Below, one piece after another: positions 58,011 through 64,000 of a stretch of 64,000 bases of DNA. How positions within the stretch are numbered: the first letter of the stretch is position 1; every line of letters starts with the position of its first letter. The notes under the pieces are model-generated. The model did not search any database. It saw nothing but the letters and a program-made list of their open reading frames with translations, and had not been told where the DNA came from. Origin of the DNA: Cryptomeria japonica (lineage: Eukaryota > Streptophyta > Pinopsida > Cupressales > Cupressaceae); contig NC_081406.1 in assembly GCF_030272615.1 (NCBI RefSeq), positions 264,345,692 to 264,409,691 on the forward strand, written 5' to 3'. Both the position numbers and the translations under genes were made by a program.

Positions 58011-58551
58011 TTTCGCTCCTGACCCTTCCAAAGGGTCGAGCGCGAAATTCTCCATAAGACATTCTACATTGCCCAAAGTCATGAACTAGCTCATTCCCAG
58101 GCATTTGTGAAGGCAAAACACTTATTTGGAGTGAAGAAATGTGAAAATGAAGTCAGGATTTGAGCCCAAGGATGATTTTCACTCTTGACCCTTCCAAAGG
58201 GTCCAGAGCGAAATTCCCAGAAGACACCTATTCTTCACCTTGTTTGCACTAAAAGTCTTGTTCCTTAGACATGTGGTGAAGGTTTTGATATGTTCTTGCC
58301 TGTGAAGTGTTTGAAAGCATTAAAGGATGAAGATTATGACCCAAGACATGAATTTCGCTCCTAACCCTTCCAAAGGGTCCAGAGCGAAATCCACTTTTCC
58401 TCCACTTTGCTCAAGGACATGACCAAGATTGTTGACTTTGGAGGCATAGTTGATAAGGTTTTGATGCATGTTTGCCTTAGAGAGGAGGTTGAGACTTTGA
58501 AATGGCGAAAATACACCTGGGAGGAGAATTTCGCTCTGGACTTGAGCGAAA
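58011..58551. repeat. Four hairpin units with about 170-bp spacing
   Basis: Hairpins at 58,011-58,047, 58,187-58,213, 58,353-58,389 and 58,529-58,551. Three have a core GACCCTT (or AACCCTT) with AAGGGTC around CCA, inside outer arms TTTCGCTC and (GAGCG)CGAAA or AGAGCGAAA. The fourth has only the outer arms TTTCGCTC/GAGCGAAA. Confidence 0.88.
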
Positions 58552-58689
58552 TCCTCCATTTAGCCTTCTTTTGGCCTTAAAGACCTAGTTTGACCTTGCC
58601 TGGAGCTAGTTGGATGGTGGATTGTCTTGATTGCGATAGGAGGAAGTTGAATTGATCAAGTTTGAAGGAGAATGAGATGAACCTAGGTA

Positions 58690-61012
58690 CATGAGTATAT
58701 ATTGGATTCCCAAAGATCCTCAAGTGGCTGATGTCAGGTTTGATCCTTGAAAATACTTCTTCTGGAGTCATATCCTTCAATACACGGTGAGGGGCATCTA
58801 TTCTGAATGTATAATGCTGTTCTAGATGCTTCAGCCCAAAGATAAGTCTGCAGGTCCTGATCATGAATCATAGCTTTCGCAGCCTCAACTACAGATCTGT
58901 TCTTTGTTTCTGCAACCTCATTTTGTTGAGGGTTGTAGGGAACACAAAACTCCCTCTTGATTCCTGCCTCAATACGAAAATCATGAAAACTACCCGAGGT
59001 GTATTCACCTCCATTGTTAGACCTTAAAACTTTAATTATTTTCCCAGATAGATTTTCAGCTAAAGCCTTAAATTTTTTGAATCTACCTAGGACTTCATTA
59101 GATACTTTTGACTTTAGAAAGTAAATCCACGTTTTCCTAGAGTAGTCATCTATGAAGATTACATGATACAAGAATCCACCAGGAGAAGCAAGAGACATAG
59201 GTCCACATAAATTAGAATGCACAAGAGCTAATTTCTATTTAGACCTACTTTCACTTTTACGAAATGGACTCTTAGTGTTTTTACCCATAGCACAACCTTT
59301 ACATGTATCATCATGAATATGACTAAGTTTAGGCATACCTTTAACCATCTTCTCTTGTGTAGGAAGGGCTCAAAAATGAAGATGTCCATAGCTCGCTTGA
59401 CTCAGGTGCTTCATGAATGAGAGCTTGAACTGGATGAGCTGAAAGCTTATATAGGCTCTCATACCGATTCCCAATGACATGAGCTGATATGATGCTGGAC
59501 TTCTTAGGCCATGCAAGAACTCTTCCCTCAGAAAATGCAATCTGATAACTTTAATCTTCCAATGCTGATATGGAGATAAGGTTCCTCTTGATCAGCTCTA
59601 TATATCACTGAGGTGAAGAGAAATTCCAGAATCTAAGTTAAGGGAAGTAGTACCAAAACCTCTTATAGAATAGCGTGCATCATCTCCACTGATCACGTGT
59701 AGGTTGGACTCCTTCTCCACCAAGTCTGAAAGATGCTCCCGGTAGCCGGTGATGTGTCTAGATGCTCCACTATCAATCAGCCATGGATTACTGTCTGAAG
59801 GAACATTGCTTGACAAGGCAGAGATGAAGAGGAAATCTTCAACATCATTCTGATTTGAGACTTCATTTATGTTTGCTCCTTGTTGCTTTGGCTGGGATAA
59901 GCAGTCCCTAGCATAGTGACCGAACTTGTCACACCTGAAACACTTGATGTGTGAAAGATCCTTCTTCTTCTTCTTTGAATCAGGGGCTGGATCAGACCTT
60001 TGGCCTCTTTCTCTTGAAATTGTTCTTCTTCCAATAGCCTCCTTTCTTCTTGATGGACTGGCAGCAAGAACATGATTGTCTTCACCATGAGAGCTTTTGA
60101 TAATTCCTCTTGCAGCCAGTCTTGATTCCTCTTGAATGTAATCAGCATGGAGGTGGTCAAACTTGGGAAATTTGGATCTCCCACTTATGCCTTGAATAAA
60201 TCACTCCGAAGAGCGAGGAAGACCATTTAATGCAAGCATGACAAGATCCTTGTCCACAACTTCATCTCCAATGGCGCTGAGCTGATCTCTTAATTCTGAA
60301 ACCTGAATGAAGTAGGTGATGACTGATTCTCCCTTTGCTATCTTGACTTGATGAAGTTGCTGCCTCAATGTTAATTTTAGGATCATCCTGATAAATTAGG
60401 ATCAGACAGATGATAGCAATGATAGAAAATCAAAACAATGCACACAAAGAACACCAAAATACCCTGGGAAAACCTCCCTCTTGGAGGTGAAAAACCCAAC
60501 AACTAATCTCAGATCTTTATTATGCAATAATCAGTAAGTATCTTTAGAACAGTGCTTTAACACTTGAAGCACACAAAACAGCAGTATAAGAACTTATCTG
60601 CAATATGAATGCTGATCAATAACACAATTTGCAGATCAAGAAGTATATTCGCTGTCTTAGAGAACTTCGCTGCACTTTGATTCGGGTTCGCTGACCCTAG
60701 GATGAAGTCACTGACTTTAGGGATGGCTTCGCTGTCCTTAAGAGTACCTTCGCTGTCCTTAGAATGTAATTCGCTGAATGTTGTATGTTAAGCATGAATG
60801 ATGCTTTGAATATATATGAGACATAGCCTCCCAAATTACCTAGGTCGGCTTCCAAGGAGAGGAATTTAGTTACAATAAAATACTTTGTGTTTGGCGCCCA
60901 ACACGTTACATTATGATTATTGCATATAAGACGTGGCTAAGGCCAAGGGCCAATTAGTCATCTAAATGGGCTAGGTTGGCCCTAGAAGGGATCCAACCTA
61001 GCTATAACATCA
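58690..61012 (-). mobile_element. Copia retrotransposon, minus strand, truncated after integrase
   Basis: A broken relative of the Copia at 44,940-49,606. From right to left: a 5' LTR (about 61,012-60,389, starting TGATGTTATAGC), the middle and end of gag (about 60,390-59,870, with a CCHC-type region), protease (WLIDSGASRHITG, about 59,780), and integrase (about 59,220-58,700, with HSNLCGPMS, FIDDYSRKTW, NNGGEYTS and YNPQQNE). RT, RNase H and 3' LTR are missing. The integrase is clearly similar to that of the other copy, which places both in one lineage. It has several breaks and looks older than the 44.9-kb copy. It lies antisense in intron 7 of SWA2. Confidence 0.85.
60389..61012 (-). repeat. 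5' LTR of the minus-strand Copia, with CAGCGAA array
   Basis: On the minus strand it starts TGATGTTATAGCTAGG and contains six copies of the motif CAGCGAA between about 60,780 and 60,640. It ends with the CACCTCCAAGAGGGAGG/TTTTCCCAGGG phrase near 60,470. The first part shares the GCTAGGT(C/T)GG...CC(G/A)ACCTAG hairpin with the LTRs at 28,885 and 37,868. The inner boundary is approximate. Confidence 0.7.
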
Positions 61013-61229
61013 ATACCTCCAACTCTAAAGAAACCATGACCTATTTTTTGATAATTTAAAATAAAAATCGTGGGTTCTGATTTTTTGACAGATTTTTTTA
61101 AATTAGGGGTATTCATTTTTTGGGTGGATCGTCAGGGATTTCTGCCAGTTACTCATTGACGGGTTTGAATCTTTAACAGCTTTTGAGCATAAAAAAATCA
61201 GATATTTTCAAAAATCAATGTTTGTTGTT

Positions 61230-64000
61230 GTAGCTAGTTTTGAACTCGTTTTCCGTGTCATTGGAGAACGGGAGGGATGACCTCTTTAACCAACATCATG
61301 TTGGAAGGGAATCAATGATTTAATGGCAAGCACTACAACACTTGGAAATAGTGGATCCTCACCAATTTTGAGTATTGGTGCCTTGACTAGATTGTCCTTG
61401 GTGCATACATTTGCCCAACTATTGCGGGTATGACGAGGACGAGTTTGATGAGCGAAATCGAGAAGTTATCATACTCATCAAGTTATTAGTCTTTGATGAG
61501 ATGCTTCCAGAAGTGCCATTTGACAAGACTATTGCAAAGATTGGGACACACCTAAAGGGTCTACACGAGACATTTGACAATGGTAGAGCATTTTTCCTTA
61601 AGAATATGTTGTTCGCGATCATGATGGACGACAAGATGTCTTTGTAGGATCATCTCATGAAGACCAAAGACATTCACGATCAATTGGAGGCCATTGGTGG
61701 CAAAATGGAAGAATAGGATATGTTGGTTATCATTTTGAAAAGCTTACCATGATCCTATTAGCATTTCAGTGAAACTCTCAACATTACATCCACCAAAGTT
61801 GACTTGAAGTTTGATGATTTGTGCAAGAATCTCTTGCAGCAGGATAGGTGGAAGAAGCAATTTGGTAGCAGCAGCAAGACAACCACTGTAGAACCGGCTT
61901 TTCTAGCTAAAGACAAAGGCAAAGGCAAGTCCGCTCAACAGAAGGAACAAGGCAAATTTGAGGAGAGTTCCAAGAAAAATATCACATGTCATTATTGTGG
62001 CAGGCTTGGTCACACGAAGAAACACTGCAGGAAGTAGTTGGTTGATCAGAAAGCCAACCTGGGAGGGTCTTAGCAAAGAAGGCCCATGTTGCAGAGCATA
62101 CTGAGTAGAAGGAGTCTGCCTTTTATGCATTTACGGCCAAAAGACTAGCAAACCATGTCAAATCTTCTATGTGGTACATTGATTCTAAAGCTTCTCAACA
62201 TTTTACACACATGAGATATTGGTTCATTGAGTACAAGGCTTGCTTCGATTCAACGATCTTTGGCGGTAGTGAAGAGTATACCGTTGTCAGCAAGGGCAAC
62301 GTTCAAATTACATCTGGTGGAAGAAATCTCATACTTTTGAATATATGCTATGTTCTGGGGATGGAGCTCAATTTGCTCTTTGTGAGACAGATTATGTGAC
62401 ACTGTGCACATAAGTGTCACATTGTTGACAAGGAGTCCAAGAAGACAATTGTAGTCGGGCTTGAAGATCATTGATTGTATAGGGTGGTTGATAGTGGAGA
62501 GTCTCATGAGCATGCAATGGCTGCGAATAGTTCTTCCATTAGTACCCTTTGGCATCAATGGTATGGGCATCTCAACCTATCATACCTCTCTTAATTGGCC
62601 TGAGAGAATTTGGTAGAAGGCTGGCTTGAGATTCAACAACTGACACACGGAGTATGCGGAGCTTGCCAAGCAAGGAAGCAACATTGAACTTCATTCTCAG
62701 ATGTTCAAGCTTGGAGAGCATCCAAGGTCTTGCAGCTAGTTCATGCAGATGTTTGTGGACCAATTAATATTGCATCAATTACTAGTGCTAGCTATTTTCT
62801 CTTGTTTGTTGATGATTTTGGTAGGGAAATGTGGGTGTTTTTCCTAAAGGCAAAATCAGATGTTTAAAGAATTCCAAAAGTTTAAAGCATTAGTGGAAAA
62901 AGATTCAAGATGTTAGATCATAACTCTTAGGTTAGATAATGGGGGTGAATTTTGTTTCAATGAATTCACCAACTTTAGTGCTAAACATGGTGTTAAGTGT
63001 TAGCTTACCACACCCTCTAGCCCTCAGCAAAATGGTGCTATTGAGTAGAGAAATTGTACTATTACGGAGATGGCCGATTGTATGATAGAGAACAAAAATG
63101 CTGCTAAGAAGTTTTGGTTGAGGCAGTGTATACTGCAGTGTACCTTCTTAAGCAGAGTCTCGCACAGACTGTCACGAAAATGACCCTAGAGGAAGCCTGG
63201 TTTGGGAGGAAACCAAATATTAGCCATCTTAAGGTTTTTTGTTCAACAACATATGTTTGGATTTTAGATGCGAAAAGGACCAAATTGGATTCTAAAAGTC
63301 AGAAGTTGATGCTTATAGGCTACAATGACAATCATAAAGCCTATTGGCTGATTGATGTGGACACTAATCATCTCACATTGAGTCGAGATGTTGTTTTGAT
63401 TAAGAAGGTGGGCGCTTTCAACTCTCTTTTCCCATCGAGAATCTTGAAGATTAGGCTCTGTAGACTAAATATTTGGGTGTTAGGCTCCCATTAGCTCCAC
63501 TTGAAGGGAGGGATTCTAATGATTTCAAACTTGTGTAATCACCTAGGCACGAACCTATACCAACAAATTTTCCTTAAGACATCGATCAACATCGAGATGA
63601 TTTCATTCTAGGCAGCTCAAGTCATGAGGATTGTCCTGATTTGGAAGAAGATGCTTCTACTCTTCGGCCTAAGTGGCAGGAAAAGATCTTCAATGATGTT
63701 AGGGATAATGAGATTTTGAGGGTAGATCATCCAGAGGCGAGAGCAAGCAGAGTACTGCTAATTTTCTCTTATGGCTATCATTCAGAGTGTTTATGAACCC
63801 CAAGATTATTTAGAGGCGAAAGGTAAACCTGAATTGGAAAATGCTATGGAATTTGAGCATCATAGTCTTTTGAAAACCAAATCTTGGGTTTTGTCAGTTC
63901 TTCCACCAAGAAAGAAACCCATTGGTTGCAAATGGGTCTACAAAGGAAAATACAAAGTTGATAGAACTCTTGATAAATACAAAGCTTGATTGGTGCCTAA
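61230..64000 (+). mobile_element. Second, more decayed Copia element running off the window
   Basis: A different Copia family from the two above. Parts: gag from about 61,270 (LEGNQ, later FDKTIAKIGTHLKGLHETFD), CCHC knuckle (CHYCGRLGHTKKHC, about 61,990), protease-like region (MWYIDSKASQHFTH, about 62,170), integrase (about 62,550-63,250, with DNGGEF-like and TPSSPQQNGA-like text) and the start of RT (SVLPPRKKPIGCKWVYKGKYK, about 63,890-63,960). It has many breaks and appears old. The 3' half lies beyond 64,000; no 5' LTR was identified. Confidence 0.8.

Larger units (their letters stand above)
57444..58680 (+). mobile_element. LTR-like block with regular hairpin repeats (probably Gypsy LTR, partial)
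   Basis: The block starts TGTTGTGACGTATTCACA and CCCCATTGCAGATGGGG, two adjacent hairpins at an LTR-like TG start. It continues with G/T-rich non-coding text and four units spaced 166-176 bp apart, each holding a hairpin TTTCGCTC...GAGCGAAA. It ends where the minus-strand Copia begins, so it is truncated. No coding domain is seen; the Gypsy assignment is a guess from its style and length. Confidence 0.45.

Noticed and set aside
56081-58680. Exon 8 of SWA2/NOC1
   Set aside because: I looked for the expected helix after ARYHA (an L.Q....H-like phrase preceded by AG) and found no convincing candidate; the next exon probably lies beyond the window.

Overview
The window looks like nuclear DNA of a seed plant with a very large, transposon-rich genome, most likely a gymnosperm such as a conifer (inference). 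The reasons are one conserved gene whose short GT-AG exons are spread over more than 31 kb, introns of 4-12 kb packed with LTR and non-LTR elements, plant-type L1 LINEs with an RNase H domain, and Copia elements with the usual plant methionine-tRNA primer site.

Layout. Positions 1-9.4 kb are old intergenic DNA: a decayed Ty3/Gypsy pol (about 1.56-4.39 kb, split by a 0.5-kb insertion) and a decayed minus-strand ORF region. At 9.44-14.86 kb a LINE 3' fragment appears to be split by a 4.4-kb, G-poor solo-LTR-like block. At 14,908-22,200 lies a near-complete minus-strand L1-type LINE bounded by a perfect 18-bp target-site duplication. About 2 kb of AT-rich intergenic DNA follows.

The one host gene starts at 24,437 (+). 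Seven exons (24,437-25,226; 37,111-37,186; 42,813-42,932; 43,408-43,483; 51,195-51,263; 51,597-51,677; 56,009-56,080) join without a stop into 428 codons matching the N-terminal part of the nucleolar ribosome-assembly factor NOC1/Mak21/CEBPZ, called SWA2 in Arabidopsis. The C-terminal exons, including the CBF/Mak21 domain, lie beyond 64,000. All sequence from 25.2 to 64 kb outside these exons is intron.

The introns hold Copia-type and Copia-dependent elements: an LTR element with unidentified cargo (28,885-about 30,720), a complete non-autonomous element with paired LTRs and 5-bp target duplications that carries a piece of a raffinose-synthase-like host gene (37,868-40,082), a 5'-truncated Copia (about 44,940-49,606), a minus-strand Copia (about 58,690-61,012), another Copia running off the end (about 61,230-64,000), and fragments of further LTRs, a LINE and a possible hAT.

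The most unusual signals are structural. Upstream of the polypurine tract of two related elements lie arrays of alternating short hairpins whose stems change in a compensating way from copy to copy. The first 100 bases of four different LTRs contain strong hairpins, again with compensating changes between two relatives. A fifth block has hairpins at a regular spacing of about 170 bp. Together with the captured raffinose synthase sequence, this suggests a family of structured, gene-capturing, Copia-dependent retroelements (inference).
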